Shown in pieces: positions 51,007 to 60,821 of a DNA stretch of 61,415 nucleotides. Each line of letters opens with the position of its first letter. Positions within the stretch are counted from its first letter, which is position 1. Below the pieces are notes generated by a model, which was not told where the DNA came from, did not search any database, and was given only the letters and a program-made list of their open reading frames with translations. A program made the translations under genes and the position numbers. This DNA comes from CAIXOA01 sp041653635 (GTDB lineage: Archaea; Micrarchaeota; Micrarchaeia; Anstonellales; Bilamarchaeaceae), in the NCBI GenBank assembly GCA_041653635.1, contig JBAZFC010000002.1:1-61415 (forward strand), read 5' to 3'.

Positions 51007-51479
51007 TCCCTGCACCCCCCGCACACATCCTCGTGGCTATCATACGATTCCGCCAGGCATTCTTCCCAGCACCAGAAATCCTCCCGCGCATGGTGGTAGC
51101 TCTCGTTTTCCAGCGAGGGTATGCCTTCGTCAAACAGCTTCATATGCGCGACCTCGTGCGCTATCAGTTGCACATCTTTTTTGGTTTCCGGCCTTATGAC
51201 TATCTCCTTGTTGTACCAATCCGCATAGGCATCCGCCCGCAATACGGTGGTGTGCTCCCTGTGCATGGAATACGCGGATGATTCCACCAGGCAGTATGTC
51301 TCGTTCTGCTGCCCGTCAAACCAGCACCGTCTCCCGAAATTTTCCACCTTTACCGAGAACGGGGCGTTGATTTCCGCGACTTCCGCCATCCTGAACGCCA
51401 CCGTTTCCGTGAAGGACCGCCCATAGCCCACGCTCCCGGATAGCAGGAGAAGCATTAGCGCGAGCGCAGGGTAGTTCAT
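51003..51479 (-). CDS. Exported HExxH metallopeptidase-like protein
   Basis: 158 residues from ATG at 51479. Signal peptide (MNYPALALMLLLLSGSVGYG). The zinc-binding HEVAH lies in LIAHEVAHMKLFDEG near residue 109. Seven or more Cys, mostly in the last third (WCWEECLAES, DVCGGC), suggest disulphides. It probably processes or is stored with the surface protein encoded just upstream, whose stop overlaps its ATG. Confidence 0.7.
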   Translation of the reverse strand: MNYPALALMLLLLSGSVGYGRSFTETVAFRMAEVAEINAPFSVKVENFGRRCWFDGQQNETYCLVESSAYSMHREHTTVLRADAYADWYNKEIVIRPETKKDVQLIAHEVAHMKLFDEGIPSLENESYHHAREDFWCWEECLAESYDSHEDVCGGCRE

Positions 51480-54400
51480 ATCAGCACGCTCCAGTAGAGT
51501 GAGACGATTATGATTATCCCGAAGGCGAAGAGGGCGCTTATGTTCTCCTTCCTCTTCCAGTAATATGCGAGTATGCAGGCGAGCAGCAGCAGGAGCGCGT
51601 TCGGCTTCGTCTTCATCCATCCATCCAGCCCTTTAAGGATGTCGTCAATCTTCGCGGAACCCACCATGATGTCCGCGGGTATGATTTCCGGGATGGTCTG
51701 GTTTATGATTGTGGTGGTTCCCCCTCCCCCCCCGGGCCCCCCGACCACTGGGGGTATAACCGGCGCGGAATATCCGGTCTCCGTCCCACTCTGCTTGTCG
51801 AACCGCAGGACGAAGTTCGTGTAGGCGAGGTCCAGGGAGACGTTCGCGGTGTCCTTGAGGGAATCGCTGTCCGAATCGTAGCCGTAGTAGTCGTAGATGC
51901 CGTATGCCGCGGAATCACCTCCTGCCGGGTTGAGGTTAAGTTCAGTCCACTCGGCAAATGCCGTGTCATACGTGCGGATGCGGAGGTAGTCCGTGGCTCC
52001 CCCGGTCCAGGTCTCCGCGGTGGTGAACGACAGGTTCAGGTAGAATGAATCGTCCCCGATGTCCGCCACATAAGAAGGCCGGGAGACGTTCACGAAGCGG
52101 ATGGTTGAGCTGTTCGTCGTGTTTATCGTGAAATTCTGGATTGTGAAGTTGAACTGGTAGAGGAAGTCCTGCCCGCCCACGGTCGCGCTCTCGTTGAAGG
52201 TCACGTTTCCCGTGCCATAGAAGCAGTTGGTGGAGTTGCACGCGAAATCCACCGCCACCGCCTCGGGTATCGCATAGGTCTCGTTGTACGCGAGCGCGGT
52301 GGACGTCCCGGTGTAGCTCACGTTGTAGGCGACCTGCACGCTTGCGTTGAAGGTGTAGTTTTGGGGGAATGCGAGCGTGAAGTTCACATCCGTCATGGTC
52401 CTTGTCGCGGTCTCAGTCACCTTGCTCGTGGTGAAGGTGGTGGTTGCTGTGGTGTTAGTGTTTCCCACGCTGTCTGTTGCGACAGCATAGACGGAATAGT
52501 TCCCGTACATCGCGCTTGAGAAGGATACGGAGTAATTCCATTCCGTGCCGGAGGCGTGGCTGAGGGAGTATAAGGTGTCGTTCACATAGACCTCCACGGA
52601 AGAGACCACGCTCGCGGAATCATTCGCGGTGCAGTTGAACCACACGTCCTCCGGGGTGATGAAGTTCGTGACGTTCCCGAGCGTGCAATCCAATTCCGGG
52701 ATTCCGTTGTCCACCACGAAATAATCCTCCGTGCTGTTCCTCCTGCTGGTGCCCGGTGTCGCGTTGGTGAGCGCTTCTATGGTGTAATTGACCTGCCCCC
52801 CTCCCGTGGCAGGGGCGGTCCAGTCAAAGGACCACGTCCCGGAGGTGTTGTCCCCGGAGGAGAGGGCCCCGGCCACGGTTTCGTTGCTCCCGTTCCAGAG
52901 CCGGAGGTATGCGGTTGCGTTCGCTATGCTCACGTCCCCCTGCGTGTAGATGGGGGCGTATATCGTCTCGGTGGAACCGTTCTGCACGTAGGAGTCGGTG
53001 AAGCCGCTGAAGACGATGGAATAATAATATACGCTGATGTTCGTGGAGTTCTGGAAGAAGACATCCTCTATTTCAGCCGTGATGTTGTTCCATCCGATTA
53101 CCGGGGTTGAGAGGTCCTCCTGGTAATTTGAGCCGTTGCTCACAAGGGTGTGGGTGTATATCGCGCCAGAACCAGGGGCCACATAATCCTCGGATGCGTT
53201 CAGGATGAACTCCGGCTCGGACGCGGAATATTTCCTCACACGCACGTCGTCGAACAATTGCATGAGATAGGAATTAGCACCCGAATCACCGTGATACCAA
53301 CTGGAAACGTTGGCAGGCATCGTGTTATTTGCCATCAGTGTCCCGTTCTCGTATATCCAGGCGTACGTGCCATTAAAAATTAAGGTCTCCTCGTGCCACA
53401 AAAGGTCTTCGGCCCTATTAGTTTGTTTTGTTATGCCAAGATAATATGCCTTGAATAGTGTGACGCCGCCCAGACCACGGACAAATAAATATGCATCGGC
53501 GCTCTCATAGAGTTCGAGTATCTCGTTTCGGTCAGTGGCGGAGAGATTGGCTCTTGCCCTTTGTATAAAGTCAACCCGGTACGTTGAAGGAAGCGTCATA
53601 TTTGGCACGGCTTTTATGATGACCTCTACTGGGCTGGAATAGAATTGCATGGCGCCGGAGTAGATGCTGATATAGCCGGAGCCGGTCAGGTTCCACTTGC
53701 TCGCGTTCATGGTGACAGCCGGAAAATCATCGAAGAATAAATATGTGTGCCCCGGATTCTCTATGCTGGCCGCGGTGCTGTTCCCGCAGTAGATATAGTG
53801 CGTGCCGGAGACGTTGGTCGCGTTAACCACCATCTCAAGGTAGGTGCTGTTTGAATTCACTATGTCGAATGGGCGGGAGGAGCACGTGCTCCCGTTCCAG
53901 AAATAAACGCGGATGTCGGAGTAGTTCGCCTGGAGGCAGCTCAAGCTCTCCGGCGAAGACGTGGAAAAATTAACCTGATAGTCGTTTTCAGGGATTGCGC
54001 CGGAGGTCAGGTTCGTCCTTGTCATAAAGGAGGTGTTGCACCAGTTGGCAGTGCCCGGGTTGCTCGCATTCCCGTTGAGCGATACGGTGGAGTTCAGCAT
54101 GGCGGAGCTGGCGATACTGTCCCGGAGCGTATAATTCACCGTGATGTTGCTTGTGGAATGCTGCTCGAAATATGTGCCGTTCGCAGGGGAATTTATCACC
54201 ATCCATGGGAAAGAAGCATCCACCTTGAGCCATAACGTGCTGGAGGCATTAACCCCTTCAAACTCGCAGGTCACGGTCACGTTCCGGCTCATCCCCTCCG
54301 CAATGATGGAGGTGTTGAATAGGTGGGCTCCGGTGGTGTTTTTCCCTGAAAGTTCCGTGTAGCCCCCGCCGTTGATGCGGTACCAGCACTTAGTGGCGTT

Positions 54401-56239
54401 GGTGTTGTTTATGCTGAAATTTATCTCCGGGGTGGTGTCGGACGTCCATGTATTGTTCTCTGGGGAAGTGATGGCGATGACTCCGGTGCTCCTGTTTATT
54501 TCAGCCCCCAGATAGTAGCTCTGCAAATACTCCGCCATAATCCAGTCGTTCGTGCTGGCGACCGCCCTTATTCTGAATTCGTCCATGTTTCCTATTGCCG
54601 TTCCCCAATTATTTTTATTTCCGACCCCGTTTCCAAGTATGATTTCCCTGTCTACCGGGGTGTTGATGGTTGTATATGTACCCTGCCCTATGATGGTTCC
54701 GTTCCTGAAGATGTACGCGGTGTCGTTGCTGCCCTGCCATCTTGTCGCGTAGTGCTGGTTGATGCCTACTGGGAAAGTCCATGCTGCCACAGAAGCAAAA
54801 ACGGTATAGGTTTCATATCTCAGGGTTGCTCCTGTCGGATAATGGGAAATCCCCCTCACCTGGTAGTTTGCATACGCCCCATAGGCATATAGCACCGGAA
54901 CCGCCCCAAGATGAGAAGTATATCTGTACCAGATTGTTTCCGTGCTGTCCGTTTCCCCGGCAGAGTATCCTATCCCAGCCCCGGTGTTGTTAAACTGGCA
55001 TCTCCAGACGCTCGCTCCCATGCCTCGCGTCCCGTTGGCGAAATGTACGTAGCATTTATTAGTGTCGTTTGATGTGAGATTGGAGCCGCCCGCGCTGTTG
55101 AAAAGGGTGCCGTTCTCCCCGAAGTGGATTACCGTAGAATAGTTTGACCTATTCCACAGCAGGAGGTTATTTTGCGCGGAGGTCGCGGCTGGATTCCCGT
55201 AATAAAACCACACCGTATCATTCCCTCCCCCGGTCGTGTTCATCAAGAACCAGATGATTGTCTGCGCGGTGTTGCACGTCCCATTCTCCACTTCATAGAG
55301 GAGTTCCGTGGTGTTGGCGTTGTTCAACACGCGGAGGTCCCAGCAGGAGGAGTTCATCCTCTCGGCCGCGATGGGCGTGGCGGTATCCATCTGGCAGTAA
55401 GCAGGGAAATTCGTGAGGGATGAGGCGACGCCCGTGGTTATCGTGCATGGCCTCGCATAGTCCCACAATGAATTCCACCACGGGTCAAGGAGCGCGTTCG
55501 CGCGCCTTCCGTCCGCGGCTATCTCCGTGAAGGGCTTTTCAGAATATGCGGCCCACCATTCCCCGGTCTTCTGCCTTGTCTTGTACGTCACCGCATAGGT
55601 CACGCCGCTCTCCCCGCGGAACGAGTAATAATTGTAGCCGGCCGCCTTCCCGCTTATGAAGGACTGTGGCTCGCGGGTCATGGTCGCCTCCGTGTAATTT
55701 TCTGTGCCGACAACACCGTACTCATCATAGGCAAAGGTGAATGTGTCCACCGCCATGCCTGCCCCAGCTCCATAAGAATACCGGTCATAACACGCAATCA
55801 GGCTCCCGCCCGCGTGCGTCACGTTCGCCTTGAGCGCGCCTCCCCCCAGCGCGCACTCTGCCGCGCGGGAGGAGTTGTCCAGTTCCCTGAAGGTTTGCAC
55901 CCCGTCTATGGAATAGATATGCGTTTCAACCCCATAGACCTCCCTGGTGCGCTCCACGGTGCCCAGAACCTCCTTTAGGATGGAGAGGCTGTCCGGCTTG
56001 ATTGTGAAGTAGACATAAATCCTCTGAGTGCCGGAAAGCGGGCCGCGCTCCTCCACCCGCAGATATTGGGTATGCTCCGGCCCAACCTCCATCGCGGTGT
56101 GCGGCCACACGGAGATTACGGCCTTCCCGTTGTCCTCCGAGGTGATGGTGTTCCCTGATATGGAATAGCCGGAGAGGGAGGGAAGCAGGAGCATTATGGC
56201 GACCAACCACAGCATCCTGCTTCCGGTGAGGAAGTTCAT
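51476..56239 (-). CDS. Giant surface protein with DUF2341-like, LamG-like and Ig-like domains
   Basis: 1587 residues from ATG at 56239. Signal peptide 1-24. About 24-240: unknown beta-rich part. About 250-365: DUF2341-like domain (WWNSLWDYARPCTITTGV, DTVWFYYGN). About 370-560: LamG/ConA-like (GNMDEFRIRAVASTNDWIMA). Then an Ig-like domain (ITSPENNTWTSDTTPEINFS), a second DUF2341-like domain (NYSDIRVYFWNGSTC, HYIYCGNSTAAS), another LamG-like, and several Ig-like beta domains. Asn-X-Ser/Thr sites are very frequent, implying heavy N-glycosylation. Near the end, a Gly/Pro linker and two hydrophobic segments (ALLLLLACILAYYW, ALFAFGIIIIVSLYWS) anchor it. Likely an adhesin or coat protein of the element. 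Confidence 0.8.
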   Translation of the reverse strand: MNFLTGSRMLWLVAIMLLLPSLSGYSISGNTITSEDNGKAVISVWPHTAMEVGPEHTQYLRVEERGPLSGTQRIYVYFTIKPDSLSILKEVLGTVERTREVYGVETHIYSIDGVQTFRELDNSSRAAECALGGGALKANVTHAGGSLIACYDRYSYGAGAGMAVDTFTFAYDEYGVVGTENYTEATMTREPQSFISGKAAGYNYYSFRGESGVTYAVTYKTRQKTGEWWAAYSEKPFTEIAADGRRANALLDPWWNSLWDYARPCTITTGVASSLTNFPAYCQMDTATPIAAERMNSSCWDLRVLNNANTTELLYEVENGTCNTAQTIIWFLMNTTGGGNDTVWFYYGNPAATSAQNNLLLWNRSNYSTVIHFGENGTLFNSAGGSNLTSNDTNKCYVHFANGTRGMGASVWRCQFNNTGAGIGYSAGETDSTETIWYRYTSHLGAVPVLYAYGAYANYQVRGISHYPTGATLRYETYTVFASVAAWTFPVGINQHYATRWQGSNDTAYIFRNGTIIGQGTYTTINTPVDREIILGNGVGNKNNWGTAIGNMDEFRIRAVASTNDWIMAEYLQSYYLGAEINRSTGVIAITSPENNTWTSDTTPEINFSINNTNATKCWYRINGGGYTELSGKNTTGAHLFNTSIIAEGMSRNVTVTCEFEGVNASSTLWLKVDASFPWMVINSPANGTYFEQHSTSNITVNYTLRDSIASSAMLNSTVSLNGNASNPGTANWCNTSFMTRTNLTSGAIPENDYQVNFSTSSPESLSCLQANYSDIRVYFWNGSTCSSRPFDIVNSNSTYLEMVVNATNVSGTHYIYCGNSTAASIENPGHTYLFFDDFPAVTMNASKWNLTGSGYISIYSGAMQFYSSPVEVIIKAVPNMTLPSTYRVDFIQRARANLSATDRNEILELYESADAYLFVRGLGGVTLFKAYYLGITKQTNRAEDLLWHEETLIFNGTYAWIYENGTLMANNTMPANVSSWYHGDSGANSYLMQLFDDVRVRKYSASEPEFILNASEDYVAPGSGAIYTHTLVSNGSNYQEDLSTPVIGWNNITAEIEDVFFQNSTNISVYYYSIVFSGFTDSYVQNGSTETIYAPIYTQGDVSIANATAYLRLWNGSNETVAGALSSGDNTSGTWSFDWTAPATGGGQVNYTIEALTNATPGTSRRNSTEDYFVVDNGIPELDCTLGNVTNFITPEDVWFNCTANDSASVVSSVEVYVNDTLYSLSHASGTEWNYSVSFSSAMYGNYSVYAVATDSVGNTNTTATTTFTTSKVTETATRTMTDVNFTLAFPQNYTFNASVQVAYNVSYTGTSTALAYNETYAIPEAVAVDFACNSTNCFYGTGNVTFNESATVGGQDFLYQFNFTIQNFTINTTNSSTIRFVNVSRPSYVADIGDDSFYLNLSFTTAETWTGGATDYLRIRTYDTAFAEWTELNLNPAGGDSAAYGIYDYYGYDSDSDSLKDTANVSLDLAYTNFVLRFDKQSGTETGYSAPVIPPVVGGPGGGGGTTTIINQTIPEIIPADIMVGSAKIDDILKGLDGWMKTKPNALLLLLACILAYYWKRKENISALFAFGIIIIVSLYWSVLI

Positions 56240-56877
56240 CCGAGACCACCGCTCAGAAGCCCGTTGTTCATCAGGTGCGCCCCGATACCGAAGCCCAGCG
56301 TCTTGAACTTGCCATTCCCTAGGATGCACACCATGGAGAACAGCGCGGAGGTCGCTATCGAAGCGAGGTCCCCCCCGTGGGCAAGGATATGGAAGAGCCC
56401 GAAGATGACGCTTGTGGCTATCATGGCGGCCCATTCGTTTTTCGTCTGTGCGCTGAGCGTATGGAAAAGCAGCCCCCGGAAGAAGAGCTCCTCCACTATC
56501 GGGGCGGCGAAGATGGAGAACAGCGTGGAGGCAAGCACGCCGCTTATGATTGAGAAGCCGGTGACGTTGATGTCCACGTTTATCATCACGAAGCCGACGA
56601 AACCGCCAATCAGGAGCGCCGCCGTGAACCCCCCGATGCTCTCCCCGAGGCCGGCGAAGGATATGCCGAGCAGGTTGTTCTCCTTCAGCTGGTCTATTAG
56701 CCCGAAGGCGGCAACCACGAGTAGCATCACGATAAATTTGTCCGCCCACCTGGCCTGCTCCTCAAGCCCCGGCTGTTCAAAGGTGACGCTGGCCCAGAGC
56801 AGGATTACCACGGCTCCGAGTATCAAGAAAACAAGTACCTTGTTGGTCTCCGGGCTATCCTCCCATTCCTCCAGCAA
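56236..56877 (-). CDS. CPBP-family intramembrane metalloprotease
   Basis: 213 residues, about seven membrane helices. Conserved motifs: APIVEELFFRGLLFHTL (EExxxR), VIFGLFHILAHGGD (FxxxH) and GIGAHLMNN (HxxxN). Family members cleave prenylated or anchored proteins, or give immunity to bacteriocins. It overlaps the surface protein's start (ATGA) and may process it. Substrate unknown. Confidence 0.85.
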   Translation of the reverse strand: MLEEWEDSPETNKVLVFLILGAVVILLWASVTFEQPGLEEQARWADKFIVMLLVVAAFGLIDQLKENNLLGISFAGLGESIGGFTAALLIGGFVGFVMINVDINVTGFSIISGVLASTLFSIFAAPIVEELFFRGLLFHTLSAQTKNEWAAMIATSVIFGLFHILAHGGDLASIATSALFSMVCILGNGKFKTLGFGIGAHLMNNGLLSGGLG

Positions 56878-56881
56878 TCCC

Positions 56882-57172
56882 TCACCCCTTCCTGTTCTCG
56901 TCGTATATTACCATGGCCGTGTAAGCGGGGAATATGTCAAACCCCGGGGGAAGCACCAAATCCACCCCTCCGGGAATGAATGCGTATTTTATGTCCTTGA
57001 ACACCGCGTAGGCTATTATGCTCTGGAGCACGTCCACCCCGGCATCAAGCCCAAGGCCCACGCCCCCTACCGCGGTTGCGATGAGCGTTATCCCACCGGC
57101 TACAAGGTCAATCGCATCCAAGCCGAGCGCCCACAGCAGCGGAGGGCCCGGGACCTTGAGCTCCACTTCCAC
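56882..57172 (-). CDS. Small membrane protein, Gly-rich
   Basis: 96 residues from GTG at 57172, one base from the preceding stop. Two hydrophobic segments (WALGLDAIDLVAGGITLIAT; VDVLQSIIAYAVF), a Gly-rich turn between them (AVGGVGLGLDAG) and a C-terminal charged tail. No family recognised; part of the same operon. Confidence 0.5.
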   Translation of the reverse strand: MEVELKVPGPPLLWALGLDAIDLVAGGITLIATAVGGVGLGLDAGVDVLQSIIAYAVFKDIKYAFIPGGVDLVLPPGFDIFPAYTAMVIYDENRKG

Positions 57173-57173
57173 A

Positions 57174-59075
57174 CTATCCCCTCCTCCATACGTAATAGCC
57201 CACTGCGGCTATCACCACCAGGAGCGCGGCCACAAGCCACAGCGGCTGGCCCGTCGTTTCCCTCACCGTGTTATCCACGTTTTCAACGCTTGGCAACGGC
57301 ACGTAGACGTTGCCCAGGGGGGAGGAGCCAGGCAACTGCGGCGCAGTGAAACTCGGCTCCTCGCTTGCCCCGACGTTGGGCATCACTCCGTATATGAACT
57401 GGTAATTATCCGTGATTGCGACCCCGTTCTCGTAGCCGTACTCATCTGCATATTTGCAGACCGGCGCCCCGAGCCAGACCTTGTGTGCCCTCTCCTGCGG
57501 GATGAACTCCGTGCCATCCTGGAGATAGGAACTCACGCTCACGTATTTCCCCTCCTGGGTGCAGTGCGCGAAGCCGCGGTATTGCGCCCTCATGCTGTCC
57601 AGGTAATCGTTCTGGCTCTCGTTTCCGGCTTCAACCTGCGGGTAATCTATGGCCGCGCAGTCGCTCTCAAAAATATTATCCGTATGCTGGTTCGGGCATA
57701 CCCACCAGCATCCGTACTCCCGCGTGTATGCGAGCACGTGCGCGGGGCTGGGCTGGCTGCGGTCGCAGAAGGGCGCGATGTTGATGGTGACCTCCATCTG
57801 GTCGCGGTTCTCCGCCTTGTTCACGTCTGTCATCTCCACGGTGCATTTCTCTATTAGGCCCGCGCCGTTGTACGGAATGGAGACGACCTGTGTTTCCCCC
57901 GCCATGAGGTTTATCCTTTTGCTCGTGGGGGATAGCCTTCCGCAGTCAAGCGCCACATCAAAAGAGGCATCCTCCCCGCTGTTCTTCACCTTAACGAGCA
58001 CCTGGGAGAAGTCCGCGGCTTCCACGTTGCCCGCCTTCGCCTCAAGGATTTCAGGCACCCCGACCGGGACGTGCGTCACCACCGGGGTTGAATCCGGGAT
58101 GGTGACCTGCAAAAGCGGGATTGTGACCGGAGAGGATGGGCGGCATTTTATCTTCGCGGATGTTCCCTCCCCCGCCCAATCTATGACCTGGCAGGAGAAC
58201 ATGCTCATCGGCGCCTCGCTCGCGGCCGTGTTCACTGCGCTGTTGCATGAGAGGTAATTATTGGCGTTCACGGCCATGCACTGGCTGCGCGCCTGCTCCA
58301 CTGTGAACTTGTTGCGGAGTTCGAGCTGGTTGGTGTTCGCAGAGCGGTATGCCATGTAGTTGGAGGACATGGACGGGCAGGACTGCTGCCCCATGAACGA
58401 GCCGAGGAACTTCACCCTCACGACTTCAGGGATGCTTCCCTCCAGGTTGTTAGGGTCAAGGATTATCTCGTAATCCTTCCCGCCAGCCGTGAAGGTCACC
58501 TTTATTTTATTGTAGTACGTCGTGGTTGGGTCAAGATAATAGCCGGTAGCTGCCCTGTTGGCTGTCACGAAGCTGCATGTGGCGTGGTAGTTGCATCCCG
58601 TTCCGCTGCTGTCCGTCCACGTCCTTGTGATTATGCCGCCGCTCCTTCCCACGTAGCTGCATGAACTTCCGGTAAACCATGTGGTGCCGGTGGGGGATTG
58701 GGAGCAGGATTTCACCAACGGGGCGTTGAACACGGTGTACATGTTCAGCGGGATTGCCTCGGAGTTTATCGTATATTCGCAGGTCTCCTCAAGGCGTTCC
58801 ACCCGCAGGTCATACGCCCCGGATGGCCTATGCCCGGTGATGCTTCCTATAAGGTCGGGCGTAAGCGTTCCGCTCCAGCTGTTGCCCGCCCCATTCACTA
58901 CTATATTTAGGACCTGCACCGGGCCGTTGAAGAACGGGTCTGAGGATTGATAGTTGCCATTCTGCAAGGTGAGGGTGTCCCCTCCGCCGCTGATTGAGTT
59001 GTACACATCCTCCCCGAAGAGCGTGAGGACCAGCAGCACAACGGCAAAAATGACGAGGTTCTTGTTCCGGCTCAT
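57174..59075 (-). CDS. Cys-rich single-anchor ectodomain protein (possibly fusogen-like)
   Basis: 633 residues from ATG at 59075 (ATGA overlap with the upstream gene). N-terminal hydrophobic signal helix (NLVIFAVVLLVLTLFG), a roughly 570-residue ectodomain with about 20 Cys, and a C-terminal helix (LWLVAALLVVIAAVGYYVW) ending in RRG. Residues 330-420 look like an Ig-type stalk: VLVKVKNSGEDASFDVALDC, MAGETQVVSIPYNG, KCTVEMTD. This order (beta-rich head, N-G-x-A-x-F-x-V-x-L-x-C domain, Cys-rich membrane-proximal region, one anchor) is reminiscent of HAP2/fusexins, which occur in archaeal integrated elements. It is also consistent with a generic viral or S-layer glycoprotein. Confidence 0.55.
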   Translation of the reverse strand: MSRNKNLVIFAVVLLVLTLFGEDVYNSISGGGDTLTLQNGNYQSSDPFFNGPVQVLNIVVNGAGNSWSGTLTPDLIGSITGHRPSGAYDLRVERLEETCEYTINSEAIPLNMYTVFNAPLVKSCSQSPTGTTWFTGSSCSYVGRSGGIITRTWTDSSGTGCNYHATCSFVTANRAATGYYLDPTTTYYNKIKVTFTAGGKDYEIILDPNNLEGSIPEVVRVKFLGSFMGQQSCPSMSSNYMAYRSANTNQLELRNKFTVEQARSQCMAVNANNYLSCNSAVNTAASEAPMSMFSCQVIDWAGEGTSAKIKCRPSSPVTIPLLQVTIPDSTPVVTHVPVGVPEILEAKAGNVEAADFSQVLVKVKNSGEDASFDVALDCGRLSPTSKRINLMAGETQVVSIPYNGAGLIEKCTVEMTDVNKAENRDQMEVTINIAPFCDRSQPSPAHVLAYTREYGCWWVCPNQHTDNIFESDCAAIDYPQVEAGNESQNDYLDSMRAQYRGFAHCTQEGKYVSVSSYLQDGTEFIPQERAHKVWLGAPVCKYADEYGYENGVAITDNYQFIYGVMPNVGASEEPSFTAPQLPGSSPLGNVYVPLPSVENVDNTVRETTGQPLWLVAALLVVIAAVGYYVWRRG

Positions 59076-59299
59076 CTCTTTCCACCCCACCATGTGCCCA
59101 GCGCGAGGGCCATTATCCCAACGGAGAGGGATTCAAAGACGGAATGCCAGACAATCTGCTGCCCGAACAGTTGGAAATCCTGCAGGTGGAGCCAATCCGT
59201 AATCATTCCCCCCAAGACCGCCCCTCCGATTATGGAGCCGAACAGGATGATTACGAGCTGGACCTTCTGGTCCTTGAGGAAGTCCAGGTCTCCCATCAC
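59072..59299 (-). CDS. Small two-helix membrane protein
   Basis: 75 residues. A short charged start (GDLDFLKDQK), a Gly-rich helix (VQLVIILFGSIIGGAVLGGM), an aromatic loop (DWLHLQDFQLFGQQIVWH) and a second helix, ending in GGKR. GTG at 59299 or ATG at 59296 may be the start; both overlap the preceding stop. Encoded between the two ectodomain proteins, it may be a partner of one of them. Confidence 0.55.
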   Translation of the reverse strand: MMGDLDFLKDQKVQLVIILFGSIIGGAVLGGMITDWLHLQDFQLFGQQIVWHSVFESLSVGIMALALGTWWGGKR

Positions 59300-60783
59300 T
59301 TCCGCCCCTTGAAGAAATACGCACCGGCCGCCAGCACGACCGCGCCCGCTACTGCGAGCATTTCCCAGGATATTCCCTCCTCCGTTTTGGTTCCGTCCGG
59401 CTGGCAGATGTTCTTCCCCATGCTTTCGTCATAGACGGCGCTGTACCCCTGGTTGCATATCCAGATGCACTCCTCGTCATCCCAATATGCGTTTCCCGGG
59501 TTCCTCGCGTAATCCGCGGAGCATTCCCCTATGATGGGGAGCGGGTCGGGCAGCTGCGTGACCCTCTGCTGGAAAGTCTCCTCGTCGCATGCCTCGCTGA
59601 GCACGTTGCTCACACATGCGCGGAGCTTGTTCGTCAGCGTCTCATCCCCGTCCGTTGCCGGAGCGGCGAAGAGGATAGAGACGGTCTTGGTCTCCCCCGC
59701 CTCAAAAGCGTAATTCTGTGTGACCCCGAAGGTTCCGCCCTGCGCCTCCCCGCGCACCGCTATGGACTGCGGGTATGTTGCGGGGTTGGTTATGCTCGCG
59801 CGCACGTAAATGGAGGCCTTCTCCTGCACGGTCTCCGCGGTGACGCTGTTTATCTTCGGGGCGAGCGCCGCGGTCTCCCCTGCGACCGGCTCCATGTCAA
59901 AGAAGTCCGCGTTGGCGTAAATCCTCAGCTGGCCGGTGCCGTGTGAATGGATATAGGAAACCTCCCTCGTCTTGCTATTGTAGGTCATTTGTACGGGTGT
60001 TTCGCTCCAGGAGGCCGGCTTCGGGGCGTCAAGTACCTGCTTTTTCCATCCCCTGCATGGGTTGAAATTTATTCCTGTCCAACTCTCTATAAAATTAACA
60101 GAGGTGCATACCTGGCTGATTCCGCCTGAAGCCGGATGGCATGCTGCCTCGCAGAGCGTAAGAAGCGGAAGCGCGGTCTCAAAGCGGGTCCTATCCGCAA
60201 TCACCACTGTATTGTCATCCTTGATGAGAACGACGATATTATTTGAGGAGGCGCAATCCGTCTCGCTCATGTGGAGGCCTTCTGGCATGATTATCAGCCT
60301 TCCTACTCCATCCTTCGGGTCTGAAATCTCAAATTCCGCCCTGTCCGCGACATTCGCCGCGTTGATGAAAACGGTCTTATTGTAGGTTCCCTTGTTCACG
60401 GTCGCCACTATCGGCATGTTCCGTTTCGGGGTGCCGAGTTCGTAATAGATTATTCCTCCTACCCCCTGATAATTTGCATTTCTGTTCAAGAGTGAATACC
60501 TGCACTCAGATGGAGTAGAAAGTACCCTGAGATATGCCGGAGCCGCTTCTGATTCCCCCTCCGGCGTGAATGAGTACATCAGAATATTATTTTCCCCCGT
60601 CCTCATGCTTAGGTCAGCGACCCACCACTCGGAAGCCGGTCCGAACGTTCCCTCGGAATCCATCTGGGCGTAAAGCGTCTGCCCTATGGATATTGATTGG
60701 AGGTCAAAATTACCCCCGGTGAGCATGTAAAGCACTGCCGTTATCACTACCGCAGCCGCAAGCAACTTTCCTTTCGTGTCCAT
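59296..60783 (-). CDS. Cys-rich single-anchor ectodomain protein, second
   Basis: 495 residues from ATG at 60783 (AGGTGCTGAGG upstream). Layout like the 633-residue protein: signal helix (KLLAAAVVITAVLYMLTGG), beta-rich head with Cys pairs (CRYSLLN, TDCASSN, LCEAACH, NPCRGW), an Ig-type domain at about 315-410 (YVRASITNPATYPQSIAVRG; FEAGETKTVSILF; LRACVSNVLSEACDE), then a membrane-proximal Cys cluster (CIWICNQGY ... NICQPDG) and a C-terminal anchor (WEMLAVAGAVVLAAGAYFF) with KGRK. The shared GETKTVSI/GETQVVSI motif suggests distant homology of the two. Confidence 0.55.
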   Translation of the reverse strand: MDTKGKLLAAAVVITAVLYMLTGGNFDLQSISIGQTLYAQMDSEGTFGPASEWWVADLSMRTGENNILMYSFTPEGESEAAPAYLRVLSTPSECRYSLLNRNANYQGVGGIIYYELGTPKRNMPIVATVNKGTYNKTVFINAANVADRAEFEISDPKDGVGRLIIMPEGLHMSETDCASSNNIVVLIKDDNTVVIADRTRFETALPLLTLCEAACHPASGGISQVCTSVNFIESWTGINFNPCRGWKKQVLDAPKPASWSETPVQMTYNSKTREVSYIHSHGTGQLRIYANADFFDMEPVAGETAALAPKINSVTAETVQEKASIYVRASITNPATYPQSIAVRGEAQGGTFGVTQNYAFEAGETKTVSILFAAPATDGDETLTNKLRACVSNVLSEACDEETFQQRVTQLPDPLPIIGECSADYARNPGNAYWDDEECIWICNQGYSAVYDESMGKNICQPDGTKTEEGISWEMLAVAGAVVLAAGAYFFKGRK

Positions 60784-60821
60784 CCTCAGCACCTCCCTCC
60801 GCTATCCTAATTCCCGAAAAG

